The notes under the pieces are model-generated. The model was not told the DNA's origin. It made no database searches and worked only from the letters and a program-made list of their open reading frames with translations. Below are positions 15,405 to 23,729 of a DNA stretch of 64,000 nucleotides, in pieces. Both the position numbers and the translations under genes were made by a program. The stretch's first letter is position 1. Every line of letters starts with the position of its first letter. This stretch comes from Pseudarthrobacter equi (GTDB taxonomy: Bacteria > Actinomycetota > Actinomycetes > Actinomycetales > Micrococcaceae): assembly GCF_900105535.1 (NCBI RefSeq), contig NZ_LT629779.1, positions 3,720,001 to 3,784,000 of the forward strand, in the 5' to 3' direction.

Positions 15405-15776
15405 ATGGCCGCCAAATGGATCGAAGCACTCACCGGACCGCTGGAGCAGAAGAAGCAGTACAAGCAGGCCAAGGCACGCCTCGATGCGCTGCCCGAGCCG
15501 TACGTCACCGCCGCGGCGGCCTTCAACAGGTACCTCATGTACTACGGCGGAGTCACCGAGGGCGACACCATGGTGCAGATGATCTCCGACCTCGCCGACC
15601 TCTGGGAACGCGCCGCCATCGACGGCACCCCGGTGGGCGACATTGTGGGCAGCGACCCCGTGGAGTTCGCCGAATCGTTCGCCCAGGCCTACGGGGGCAA
15701 GCGCTGGATCGACAAGGAACGCGCCCGGCTGATCGAGGCCGTTGACGATGCGAAGAGGAAGGAATCCAAGCCATGA
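15405..15776 (+). CDS. DUF1048 protein
   Basis: 123 residues, helical and soluble (WIEALTGPLEQKKQYKQAKA at the start, then AAFNRYLMYYGG and DLADLWERAAIDG). The DUF1048 family is repeatedly found between a PadR regulator and an ABC exporter, as here; its biochemical role is unknown. It begins 2 bases after the PadR stop (GGAAGG upstream) and overlaps the ATPase gene by 4 bases. Confidence 0.83.
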   Translation: MAAKWIEALTGPLEQKKQYKQAKARLDALPEPYVTAAAAFNRYLMYYGGVTEGDTMVQMISDLADLWERAAIDGTPVGDIVGSDPVEFAESFAQAYGGKRWIDKERARLIEAVDDAKRKESKP

Positions 15777-16543
15777 CCGCGGCAGCCGTCCCGGAACCGG
15801 CCATCCGGGTGCGGGGCATCGGCAAGTCGTTCAAAGACCTGCACGTGCTGCGGGGCGTCGACTTTGACGTGACGCCGGGGACCATCTTCGCGCTCCTCGG
15901 CTCCAACGGCGCCGGCAAGACCACCCTGGTTCGCATCCTGTCCACGCTGCTGGCGGCGGACGCGGGCACCGCCACGGTGAACGGGTACGACGTCGGCGCG
16001 GAGCCGGCTGAGGTGCGCGGGTCCATCAGCCTCACGGGCCAGTTCGCCGCGGTGGACGAGGTGCTCACCGGGCGGGAGAACCTGGTGCTGGTGGCCCGGC
16101 TGCGCCACCTGCCCGAACCGCGAGCCATCGCGGACGAACTCCTGGCCAGGTTTGCCCTCACCGAGGCGGGGAACCGCAGGGCCGCCACCTACTCGGGCGG
16201 CATGCGGCGCCGGCTTGACATCGCCATGAGCCTGATCGGCAACCCGCCCGTCATTTTCCTCGACGAACCCACCACCGGCCTGGACCCGCAGGCCCGGCTG
16301 GAGGTGTGGCAGACCGTCCGGCAACTCGCCGGCCAGGGCACCACCGTGCTGCTCACCACGCAGTACCTTGACGAGGCCGAGCAACTGGCAGACCGCATCG
16401 CCATCCTGCACCAGGGCACCATCATCCGGAACGGGACCCTCGCCGAACTCAAGCAACTCCTGCCGCCGGCCACGGTGGAATACGTCGAGAAGCAGCCCTC
16501 CCTCGAGGACGTCTTCCTGGCCCTCGTTGGAAAGGAACTGTGA
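15773..16543 (+). CDS. ABC transporter ATP-binding protein (DrrA-like)
   Basis: 256 residues. Walker A GSNGAGKTT is at 43-51, signature SGGMR at 141-145, Walker B IFLDEP at 161-166 and a switch histidine region just before LLTTQYLDEAEQL. The C-terminal extension of ~40 residues (EYVEKQPSLEDVFLALVGKEL, in parts) is typical of DrrA-type daunorubicin exporters. It should energise the permease encoded next. Substrate unknown. Overlaps the DUF1048 gene by ATGA. Confidence 0.92.
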   Translation: MTAAAVPEPAIRVRGIGKSFKDLHVLRGVDFDVTPGTIFALLGSNGAGKTTLVRILSTLLAADAGTATVNGYDVGAEPAEVRGSISLTGQFAAVDEVLTGRENLVLVARLRHLPEPRAIADELLARFALTEAGNRRAATYSGGMRRRLDIAMSLIGNPPVIFLDEPTTGLDPQARLEVWQTVRQLAGQGTTVLLTTQYLDEAEQLADRIAILHQGTIIRNGTLAELKQLLPPATVEYVEKQPSLEDVFLALVGKEL

Positions 16544-17307
16544 TGACCACGCACATTCTCAGCGACACCCGTGTGCTTACCGGCCGGTCGCTGCGCCACA
16601 TCCTCCGCAGCCCGGACACCATCATCACCACAGCGGTGACCCCGGTGGCCATGATGCTGCTGTTCGTTTACGTGTTCGGCGGGGCCATCAGCACCGGCAC
16701 GGGCGGCCCGTACGTCAACTACCTGCTGCCAGGCATCCTGCTGATCACCATTTCCTCCGGCGTGGCCTACACCGCATACCGGCTGTTCCTGGACCTGCAG
16801 GGCGGCATCTTTGAACGGTTCCGGTCCATGCCCGTGGCCCGGCCCAGCGTCCTCTGGGCCCATGTGCTCACCTCGCTTGCCGCAAACTTTGCCGCCGTGG
16901 CGATCGTGGTGGGCGTGGCCCTGGTGATGGGCTTCCGGTCCGGGGCGTCCGTGGCGGCGTGGCTCGCCGTCGTCGGGATCCTGGCGCTGTTCACCCTGGC
17001 GCTGACGTGGATCGCGGTGATCGCGGGCCTGCTGGCGAAGACCGTGGACGGGGCCAGCGGCTTCAGCTACCCGCTGATCTTCCTGCCGTTCATCAGCTCG
17101 GCGTTCGTGCCCACCGGCTCCATGCCCGGCCCTGTGGCATGGTTCGCCGAGAACCAGCCGGTCACCTCCATTGTGGACACCCTCCGTGCGCTTCTCGCCC
17201 AGGAACCGGTGGGCATCGGCATCTGGACCGCGCTGGCCTGGCTGGTGGGCATCTTGGTAGTGGCCTACGGCCTCGCGGCGGCCATCTACCGCCGGAAGTC
17301 CGGCTGA
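16543..17307 (+). CDS. ABC-2 type exporter permease (DrrB-like)
   Basis: 254 residues with six hydrophobic segments and the ABC-2 motif region GGIFERFRSMPVARPSVLWA between the second and third. The C-terminal half carries LIFLPFISSAFVPTGSMPG, a family hallmark. The ATG at 16543 overlaps the ATPase stop (TGATG) and follows GGAAAGGAAC, so the pair is translationally coupled. Together they form a drug- or lipid-type exporter under the PadR protein. A hairpin at 17340 ends the operon. Confidence 0.9.
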   Translation: MTTHILSDTRVLTGRSLRHILRSPDTIITTAVTPVAMMLLFVYVFGGAISTGTGGPYVNYLLPGILLITISSGVAYTAYRLFLDLQGGIFERFRSMPVARPSVLWAHVLTSLAANFAAVAIVVGVALVMGFRSGASVAAWLAVVGILALFTLALTWIAVIAGLLAKTVDGASGFSYPLIFLPFISSAFVPTGSMPGPVAWFAENQPVTSIVDTLRALLAQEPVGIGIWTALAWLVGILVVAYGLAAAIYRRKSG

Positions 17308-17339
17308 ACGGTGCCGGTTCAGATGGTGCCGGTTGAGGT

Positions 17340-17364
17340 GGTTCACCGCAGCCCGCGGTGAACC
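17340..17364 (+). terminator. Hairpin terminator after the PadR-ABC operon
   Basis: GGTTCACCGC and GCGGTGAACC form a perfect 10-bp stem with a 5-base loop. GTTTTGG and GTTTTATC follow within 30 bases. It lies 32 bases after the permease stop. Confidence 0.65.
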
Positions 17365-17392
17365 AGTTCGGCGTTTTGGACGTTTTATCAGT

Positions 17393-17824
17393 GTGGTCCT
17401 CCGAATACTGACGGCTGTGGCATTGTTCATCGACGCCGGGGTGCACCTCTTCCTCGCCCCGGGCCATCAGGACGCGCCGCCCGGCGTCATCAGCCAGGGC
17501 ACCCTGTTCCTGCTCGAGGCCGCCGCCGCGGTCCTGGTGGGGCTGTGGGTGCTGGTCCGCGGCAGCCGCGCCTCCTATGCCGCAGCCCTGGTGGTGGCCT
17601 TCAGCGCGTTCGCCGCCGTGATGCTCTACCGGTACGTTGATGTCCCGGCGTTCGGCCCGTTCCCGGCTATGTACGACCCTGTGTGGTTCTTCTCAAAGAC
17701 CCTCAGCGCCGTGGCCGAGGGCGCCGGAACCATCCTCGCGGCGGCAGGCCTGGTCCGCAGCAACCGTGCCCGGCGCGGCGCCCCGGACGCCGCTCGTCAC
17801 GACACTGTGCGCCGGGATACTTAG
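17393..17824 (+). CDS. Four-helix membrane protein, unknown function
   Basis: 143 residues from GTG 17393. The frame also opens at TTG 17333, but that start would lie before the terminator hairpin. Four hydrophobic segments: ILTAVALFIDAGVHLFLAP, LFLLEAAAAVLVGLWVLV, YAAALVVAFSAFAAVMLYRY and LSAVAEGAGTILAAAGLV. The acidic/His positions in the first helix (D..H) recall small DoxX-like or DUF families, but I cannot place it. Its stop is directly followed by the ATG of the phosphatidyltransferase gene, so they form an operon. Confidence 0.65.
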   Translation: MVLRILTAVALFIDAGVHLFLAPGHQDAPPGVISQGTLFLLEAAAAVLVGLWVLVRGSRASYAAALVVAFSAFAAVMLYRYVDVPAFGPFPAMYDPVWFFSKTLSAVAEGAGTILAAAGLVRSNRARRGAPDAARHDTVRRDT

Positions 17825-18469
17825 ATGGTGGAGACCATCGCAACCTGGCGTCCGACGCCGGCCGACCGGATCACCCTGGTCCGTGCCGCCCTCGCCGCCG
17901 CCTGCGCCGTGCTGGCCGTCCCGCCGCTGTTTGCCGGACCGGTGCCCGGCCAGGTTCCCGGCGAGGGGACCGGCCTGCTCCTGGTAATCCTGGGCAGCAC
18001 AGCACTCCTGCTCGACGCTGTGGACGGCCCCGTGGCCCGGCGGACCGGGACCGCGTCGGAGGCGGGAGCCCGGTTCGATTCCGCCACGGATGCTTTCCTG
18101 GTGCTGGTCCTGTCCGTTGCCACGGTGACGGTGGTGGGCCTGTGGACGCTGGCCATTGGGGCGATGTATTACGTGGTGGCGGCAGCCGGGCTGGTCCGGC
18201 CGCACCTGCGTGAGCCATTGCCGCGGAGCATGGCCCGCAAGGTGATCGGCGCCGTCCAGCCGCTGGCTCTGCTTCTAGCCTTGGTCATGGCCCTGGTCCC
18301 GGGCATTCCGTCCGCCCTTGCGGCCGCCGCTCCGGCCGTGGCACTCCCGCTGCTCCTGTTCTCCTTTGGCCGTGACGTCGTCGCGCTTGAACGGCGCCAC
18401 CATGCGTCCGCGGCTTCGTCCCGACCGGCAACTCCGCAGGCGGCACCCGCACGCGGCGCCGCCACCTGA
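17825..18469 (+). CDS. CDP-alcohol phosphatidyltransferase family enzyme
   Basis: 214 residues. The complete catalytic motif D64-x2-D67-G68-x2-A71-R72-x8-G81-x3-D85-x3-D89 is present, so it should be active. It would transfer a phosphatidyl group from CDP-diacylglycerol (or a related CDP compound) to an alcohol in the membrane. The acceptor (inositol phosphate, glycerol phosphate or other) cannot be told from the motif. Hydrophobic segments surround the motif and fill the C-terminal half. It follows the small membrane protein with no gap. Confidence 0.88.
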   Translation: MVETIATWRPTPADRITLVRAALAAACAVLAVPPLFAGPVPGQVPGEGTGLLLVILGSTALLLDAVDGPVARRTGTASEAGARFDSATDAFLVLVLSVATVTVVGLWTLAIGAMYYVVAAAGLVRPHLREPLPRSMARKVIGAVQPLALLLALVMALVPGIPSALAAAAPAVALPLLLFSFGRDVVALERRHHASAASSRPATPQAAPARGAAT

Positions 18470-18497
18470 GCCAGAGGTCCAGGTTCTCGGCCCAGAA

Positions 18498-18539
18498 ATT
18501 ATCTGCCGGAAATTATCCGTTCAGGATTATCCGCTCTGG
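18498..18539. repeat. Three 14-bp tandem repeats
   Basis: ATTATC[T/C]G recurs at 18498, 18512 and 18526, each 14 bases apart, with partly conserved spacers (CCGGAA, TTCAGG, CTCTGG). The third unit overlaps the 3' end of the hydrolase gene on the minus strand. No function is apparent. Confidence 0.6.
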
Positions 18540-19516
18540 CCGAGGAACGCCCGGATAGCCTCGGCCATCCGTGGGGCCTGGGTCCAGTGCAGGTAGTGCC
18601 CGCCCTCGAGGGGCAGCACCTGGTGGCGCCGGACGTTCTGGAGCAGGTTCTCGGCCGCCGAGACCTTCTCCGCAGTCTGGTCAGTCTTTTCATCGGCAAC
18701 AAAGGCCAGGACCGGCAGGTCGTCCGGGTACGTGACGCCCCGCAGTGCCTCGGCATTGTTGGCGATCCGGGCCGTCTCGTCCTCCACGGCCGGGTTGCCG
18801 AAGTTCCAGGACCACATCATGCGCATGCGCTTGAGTTCGTCCTCGGTGAAGGCGCTGCTGCCCGGATCCACGACGGCGGGGGCCACCGACGCCACGGCCC
18901 GCAGCAGCCCGGTGGCGGACACGGCCCGGGCCCAGTTGATGCCCGGCTCCGGCTCCGGGACTGGCCCGTCCCCGGGCTTGGGGATGCTGGCGTCGATGCC
19001 GATCACCGCTGCCACCTCGCTGCGGTACCGGTTGGCGTAGTCCAGCAGGTAGAACCCGGAGATGGAGTGGCCGGCCAGGACGTAGGGCCGCGGAACCTGC
19101 AGCGATTCGAGTGCCTGGTGAAGTTCGTTGCTGATGTTCTCGTTGCTCCGCGGGCCTGCCTCCGGATCGCTGTAGCCGTAGCCGAACCCCTCCACCACCG
19201 TCACGTCGAAGCCGTTGAGCTCACGGACCAGCGGCTGGAAGTCCAGGCCGGGGGCCGGGGTTCCCAGCCCGCTGAGGAGCACGATGGCCTGGCCCTGCTG
19301 CCCGTTCCGCACCACGTTCAGGTTCCCGCCGGCCACCGCCACCCGCTCCCCGTACGGCTGGACGGTGGCCCGCTCCCGGGACTCCAGGAACAGGTTCAGC
19401 AGCGTGGAGGCCAGGACCAGGCCCACCACGGCGAGCAGGACGAACCCGGCCCGGCGCAACCTGCGCCGGGGCTTCTTCCGAAGCCCGGCGTCGGTGGCTT
19501 CCCTGAGGCGGAACAT
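18527..19516 (-). CDS. Membrane-anchored alpha/beta hydrolase
   Basis: 329 residues. A basic N-terminus (RKKPRRRLRR) precedes one transmembrane segment (about 24-43), so the catalytic domain is probably outside the membrane. The nucleophile elbow is GHSISG with S151. The catalytic histidine is in the C-terminal EGGHYLHW, and an acid lies before it near LPVLAFVADEKTD. The substrate is unknown. It is transcribed alone, with the cupin gene 44 bases upstream in the same direction. Confidence 0.85.
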   Translation of the reverse strand: MFRLREATDAGLRKKPRRRLRRAGFVLLAVVGLVLASTLLNLFLESRERATVQPYGERVAVAGGNLNVVRNGQQGQAIVLLSGLGTPAPGLDFQPLVRELNGFDVTVVEGFGYGYSDPEAGPRSNENISNELHQALESLQVPRPYVLAGHSISGFYLLDYANRYRSEVAAVIGIDASIPKPGDGPVPEPEPGINWARAVSATGLLRAVASVAPAVVDPGSSAFTEDELKRMRMMWSWNFGNPAVEDETARIANNAEALRGVTYPDDLPVLAFVADEKTDQTAEKVSAAENLLQNVRRHQVLPLEGGHYLHWTQAPRMAEAIRAFLGQSG

Positions 19517-19560
19517 GCGGACGGCCTGGTGAGCGGTATCAGGCGGGAATCAGGCCCGGC

Positions 19561-19935
19561 TCACTCGGGCTTGGCGTACGCAGCGGCGCTCAGGATCTCG
19601 TAGCCCACGAAGGTCTCATCGCCTTCCACCCAGGCGTCATGCCCGGGCGGAACGGCATAGGCGTGGCCTGCGCTGACGGTGGTCCGGGTGCCGTCGTCCA
19701 TCTGAACGGTCAGCGTCCCCGAGGTGCAGATGCCCACGTGGTTGACCTGGCAGCTGTCCGTGTTGACCACCGTCTTCACCGTCTCGGACCAGCGCCAGCC
19801 GCGTGCAAAGGTGAGCCGGGCCAGGGTGGTGCCGCCAACGTGCACCACATCCACCACGGTGTTCGGGGGACGGCGCTTCTCGTCGGGTTCATCAAAGGAT
19901 TTCGCTTCAAGCGCTGTGGCAGTTTCTCCGGCCAT
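19561..19935 (-). CDS. Small cupin-domain protein
   Basis: 124 residues. Single cupin fold: the first motif region VNHVGICTSGTLTVQMDDG and the second AGHAYAVPPGHDAWVEGDE. It retains H in NHVG and PPGHDAW, so a metal site is possible. The start at 19935 is supported by GGAGA 5 bases upstream; longer forms reach 20040. Role unknown; single-cupin proteins of this size can be sensors or small enzymes. Confidence 0.78.
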   Translation of the reverse strand: MAGETATALEAKSFDEPDEKRRPPNTVVDVVHVGGTTLARLTFARGWRWSETVKTVVNTDSCQVNHVGICTSGTLTVQMDDGTRTTVSAGHAYAVPPGHDAWVEGDETFVGYEILSAAAYAKPE

Positions 19936-20126
19936 TTCATTCTCCAGACAAGGGAGCATTTTCAACTGTTCGTCCGGGGCGCCGGGGCAGCTCCGGGATG
20001 GTTGGCCGCCCGCCCGTGGGTTCAACGCCACGGGTTCCACGCCGGGCTTTCAACAGCCGCGCCGGCGTCCAGGCCGCACCAATGCAGGCCCCAGCGGTAA
20101 CAGCGTGCGCCCGGGACGGGCCGCTG

Positions 20127-21329
20127 TCAATCCCCCGGCGTCCCCCGCTGCGCACCCTGGATTTCGGAACCCACGGTGCAGTTGGCGGCGTCGTCCACCA
20201 CGTCCTCCAGGTCGCCGGTCCGGTGCAGCACCTCGAGCTGGCGGACGGCTCCGGTGCCGGTGTGCAGGAGCTGGTCCGTCAGTTCCTCCACCCGCTGGAG
20301 GTCGCCCATGTCCTCCAGCGCCGTGCGGATATGGTGCAGGAGGGAATTGACGACGCCGAGGGCCGGCCCGGGCCTGCTGGTCACCGGATCCAGGAGTTCC
20401 CCGCGCAGCCCCCAGCGGCTGGCCTTCCACGCGGCCAGCCGCAACAGGGCGGTGGGCACGGGCGCGGGGTCGGTTCCGGCCTTCCATTCGCGGGCAGCCG
20501 TTTCCACCAGCCCGCGGACGATCCCGGCAAGCAGCACCGTGTTTTCCGGCATCATGCAGACGTCGGCGATCCGCACTTCCACGGTGGGATAGTGCCGGGA
20601 CAGCCGGGCGTCGAAGTAGATCATGCCCTCATCCATGGCAACGCCGGTGCTCACCATGTCGTGCACCAGCTGGTGGTAGGCGTCCGGGGTGCCCAGGATG
20701 TCCAGCGGCCCGGCGGACGGCCACCGGCTCCACACCTGGGAACGGTAGCTGGCGTACCCGGTGTCCTCGCCATGCCAGAACGGGGAGTTGGCACTGAGGG
20801 CCACCAGCACCGGCAGCCAGTTCCGGATCCGGTCCAGCACCGCCACCCCTTCTTCGTCCGAGTCCACGGACACGTGGATGTGGGTGCCGCAGGTCAGTTG
20901 TTCCCGGGCTGTGAGTCCGTACTCCTCCACCATGGCGGCGAACCGGCGCAGCCGCACCGGGTGCGGGTCGCTCGGAAGGGGCGAGGTGCCCAGGGCGGCC
21001 ACCCGGACACCCACGTCCTCCGCGGCCTGCCGGGCAATGTCCCGCCCCGCAACGATGTCCGCCTGGAGACCGGCGAGGGTGGAGTGCGGCGGGGTGACCA
21101 CTTCGATCATTTCCTGCTGGAACTCGGCCGTCAGCACCGGCCCGGCACTGGACTCGAAGGGCCTGACGTACAGGTCCAGCAGTGCGCCGGCCATGGGCAC
21201 CGCATCACCCCGGCCCGGGTCCACCAGCAGCAGTTCCTCTTCAACCCCGAACGTCCTGGAACCGGGTGGTGCGGTGCCGTTATTCCGGAAGGTGTCCATC
21301 GCCGTGTCCGCCGTTTCATGCCCGTCCAT
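20127..21329 (-). CDS. YbdK-type carboxylate-amine ligase (glutamate-cysteine ligase 2 family)
   Basis: 400 residues of the GCS2 fold. N-terminal RTFGVEEELLLVDP holds the catalytic glutamates. The centre has LTCGTHIHVSVDS (metal/ATP site), LVALSANSPFWHGEDTGYAS and SRWPSAGPLD, all family signatures. YbdK homologues have weak gamma-glutamylcysteine ligase activity. In mycothiol-making actinobacteria the true substrate is uncertain, and EgtA-like roles belong to a neighbouring branch. ATG 21329 gives the usual length; ATG 21299 is also possible. Confidence 0.88.
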   Translation of the reverse strand: MDGHETADTAMDTFRNNGTAPPGSRTFGVEEELLLVDPGRGDAVPMAGALLDLYVRPFESSAGPVLTAEFQQEMIEVVTPPHSTLAGLQADIVAGRDIARQAAEDVGVRVAALGTSPLPSDPHPVRLRRFAAMVEEYGLTAREQLTCGTHIHVSVDSDEEGVAVLDRIRNWLPVLVALSANSPFWHGEDTGYASYRSQVWSRWPSAGPLDILGTPDAYHQLVHDMVSTGVAMDEGMIYFDARLSRHYPTVEVRIADVCMMPENTVLLAGIVRGLVETAAREWKAGTDPAPVPTALLRLAAWKASRWGLRGELLDPVTSRPGPALGVVNSLLHHIRTALEDMGDLQRVEELTDQLLHTGTGAVRQLEVLHRTGDLEDVVDDAANCTVGSEIQGAQRGTPGD

Positions 21330-21471
21330 GCCAGCCCTCCCATTGGCCCAGCCGTGGGTATCTGCTGGCGGTCGCTGCTTGCCGCCGAGAAGTACAGGAT
21401 AAGCACCCGGATCGGCCGGCGGGAAGGGTTCGCCCGGCCAGGGCGAATCGGGCGAGGAAAGCGGTCAGCGG

Positions 21472-21492
21472 CCAATTAGGCAAGACAATTGG
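21472..21492. promoter_or_regulatory. Inverted repeat CCAATT-N9-AATTGG before the DUF1540 gene
   Basis: A dyad in an A/T-rich patch, 27 bases before a TACGGT hexamer (21519-21524) that resembles a -10 element; an identical TACGGTGGT occurs before the gene at 52864. A regulatory role is inferred only from position. Confidence 0.3.
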
Positions 21493-21573
21493 GTCTTTTT
21501 GATTGGCCCACCCGGGTCTACGGTGGTCAAACGGAGCTGCCCGCCCGGGGTTGCCGGCCAAGGAGGACTTTCC

Positions 21574-21858
21574 ATGACAACGCACGTCGCAGACTGCAGC
21601 GCAACGAACTGTTCCTTTAACGACCACACGAACTGCAACGCCGCCGCCATCACCGTGGGCGGCGACGAAAACCACGCCCACTGCGCCACGTTCATCGAGG
21701 TGGGCGTCCACGGCGGCCTGCCCAAGGTGCTCGCCGACGTCGGAGCCTGCCAGCGCAGCGAATGCGTCCACAACGACCACCTGATGTGCAAGGCACCCGA
21801 GGTCCATGTTGGCCCGGGCCGGGACAACGCGGACTGCCTCACCTACGCACACGCCTAA
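21574..21858 (+). CDS. Protein with two DUF1540 domains
   Basis: 94 residues built from two copies of a cysteine motif. Cysteines 8, 13, 21 and 37 repeat as 59, 64, 72 and 88, with identical 5-8-16 steps. Each half ends in a short Cys-x-x-Tyr/Phe. The spacing suggests metal binding, perhaps zinc. Function of the family is unknown, though spore and stress links have been noted in other Gram-positives. The ATG follows AGGAGGA closely, a strong ribosome-binding site, so expression may be high. Confidence 0.85.
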   Translation: MTTHVADCSATNCSFNDHTNCNAAAITVGGDENHAHCATFIEVGVHGGLPKVLADVGACQRSECVHNDHLMCKAPEVHVGPGRDNADCLTYAHA

Positions 21859-22079
21859 ACCGTTAACCTCAGACTCATGCACCCGGGGCGGCTTCCGCTC
21901 CGGGTGCCCTGCTGTACCCGCCTGACTCCCGCTGTACTTCCCCCGCTAACGCAGGTACATTCTGAAACGTGACGGGCACCAGGGCCTGTCCTCCCCGGCC
22001 CCCTCTGCACAGGCCGGCGCGAGTAGCCGCTGCAGTCCACCGGCGGCAATGGATGCAGACGCGGAACAGGCCTGCAAGC

Positions 22080-22805
22080 ATGAAGCGGCTCCCCCTCGAC
22101 GACCTCTCGGACACCATCGCACGCATTCGCGGAGTGCTGCTGACCGAGGAAAAAGCAAGCCACGCCGTGGCCTTGATCGCCCGGGCCATCAAGGAAACCC
22201 TGCCCGGCCACCCGGAGGCGGGGGTGTCCATCCTGGACGCCGGCGGCAACCGGATCAGCAGCGCCGCCACCCATCCCCTCGTGGAGCAGCTGGACGCCGT
22301 CCAGTACGAACTCGACGAAGGCCCGTGCCTCACCGCATGGTCCGCCGAAGAAGTGGTGATCGTTGAAGACGTCCACACGGACCAGCGGTGGCCGAACTGG
22401 CGAGCAGCTGTCCTGGACACTTCGGTCCGTTCCGTGGCCAGTGCCCCGCTGATGGCCGGCGGCCAGGCGCTGGGTGCCCTCAACATCTACTCGGCACTGC
22501 CGGGCCAGTACGACGGGTCCACCGGCCGGGTGCTCCCCCTGTTCGCCGGAACCGCCGCCACGCTGCTGGCGCACATCCAGGGCACCGAGGTTCCGCTGCG
22601 GATGGCGGGCGACCTCAAAGCCACCCTCGCCACACGGGACACCATCAACCGGGCCTGCGGGATGCTGATGGAGCGGCACGGCATCGGCCACGATGATGCC
22701 CTGGGCCGGCTCATCACCAAAGCCAGGAAATCCGGCGGCACCCTCGCGGAGGTCAGCGCCTTGCTGGTGGCCGGGGCTGCCGCTCCCGGGAACAACGGCG
22801 AGTAA
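22080..22805 (+). CDS. GAF-ANTAR RNA-binding antiterminator-type regulator
   Basis: 241 residues. A GAF domain (about 15-165) with VQYELDEGPCLTAW and PLMAGGQALGALNIYS precedes an ANTAR domain (about 175-230) with INRACGMLMERHGIGHDDAL and a terminal LAEVSALLVAG. ANTAR proteins bind paired RNA hairpins to prevent termination, and the GAF domain would sense a small ligand or redox state. ATG 22080 is chosen because it starts just before the domain; a GTG/ATG region further upstream is open. It converges with another GAF-ANTAR gene 53 bases away. Confidence 0.88.
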   Translation: MKRLPLDDLSDTIARIRGVLLTEEKASHAVALIARAIKETLPGHPEAGVSILDAGGNRISSAATHPLVEQLDAVQYELDEGPCLTAWSAEEVVIVEDVHTDQRWPNWRAAVLDTSVRSVASAPLMAGGQALGALNIYSALPGQYDGSTGRVLPLFAGTAATLLAHIQGTEVPLRMAGDLKATLATRDTINRACGMLMERHGIGHDDALGRLITKARKSGGTLAEVSALLVAGAAAPGNNGE

Positions 22806-22858
22806 GGCACCGTGGCGGCAGGCCGGCGTCGTACGCCCTGCCGTGCCCTATGACCGCG

Positions 22859-23596
22859 TCAGGCGTCGAAGTGGGTGCTGACGGTATCGTCGGCGGCCAC
22901 CGAGGCGATCACCCGGGCAGCGACGTCCCGGAGCTTGATGTTGCGCGTGCTGGAGGCGCTCTTGAGGATGGCCATGGCCGTTTCCTGGTTGCACCGGTTC
23001 TGGCCCATAATGGCCCCGGCCGCGAGGTCGATGGTGGTGCGTGAAGCCATGGCGGCGGCGAGGTCGTCGCGCGCATCCGTCAGCTGGGCGATCCGCAGCG
23101 CGAGCCGCAGGGACTGGCTGGCTTCCCGGGCGAACCGTTCGGCTGAGGCCACGGAGTCCGCGGGGAACGCATCCTTGCCGTCGGAGTAGAGGTTCAGAGC
23201 CGCCCGCGCCTCGTTGTCCACAGGGACGGGCACCGCGAGGATGGATTTGAGGGTTCCTTCGTTCACCGCTTCCAGGTACTCCGGCCAGCGGAGCTCGTTG
23301 TGCAGGTCCGGGACATGGATGGTGGTGGCCAGGCGGATGGCCGACAGGCACGGGCCGTCATTGAAGGTGTACTGCACCTCGTCCATGGCCCGGGCGCGTC
23401 CATCGCTGCTGGCCGCCGTTGCTGCCTTCTTGCGCCGCACCACGGTGATGGAACAGGACACCTGCTGCCCCGTCGAGGAGAGCTCGGCTGCGGCCTCAAC
23501 GGCCAGGTCATGGAGGAATTCTTCAACATGGGAACTGGTGAGGACCAGTTCGCCGAGGCGCTTGGCTACCGGCTCGTCGGTTCTGTCTGTGGCCAT
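22859..23596 (-). CDS. GAF-ANTAR RNA-binding antiterminator-type regulator
   Basis: 245 residues. GAF part with VQYTFNDGPCLSAIRLATTI and SILAVPVPVDNEARAALNLYS; ANTAR part with IDLAAGAIMGQNRCNQETAM and IKLRDVAARVIASV. Same architecture as the convergent gene at 22080 but clearly diverged in sequence (RRKKAATA insert in the GAF part). The start ATG 23596 precedes the domain; the frame is open further upstream, into the chrA side. Target RNAs unknown. Confidence 0.87.
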   Translation of the reverse strand: MATDRTDEPVAKRLGELVLTSSHVEEFLHDLAVEAAAELSSTGQQVSCSITVVRRKKAATAASSDGRARAMDEVQYTFNDGPCLSAIRLATTIHVPDLHNELRWPEYLEAVNEGTLKSILAVPVPVDNEARAALNLYSDGKDAFPADSVASAERFAREASQSLRLALRIAQLTDARDDLAAAMASRTTIDLAAGAIMGQNRCNQETAMAILKSASSTRNIKLRDVAARVIASVAADDTVSTHFDA

Positions 23597-23729
23597 GGAG
23601 GGCTTCCTGGTGCTGCCCGGCACAGCCACCCACGGACTGAACCGGGACCCGAGCCGCCCAGGACCGGACGGCAATTCCAGCCTACTCCCACGGCACCGCT
23701 TCGGGCCCAGCCGCTGGCTTTCCCCGGAG

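Noticed and set aside
19998-21479. 493-codon plus-strand open frame
   Set aside because: It lies opposite the GCS2-family gene, whose motifs are complete; the plus-strand product is low-complexity His/Gly/Arg sequence.
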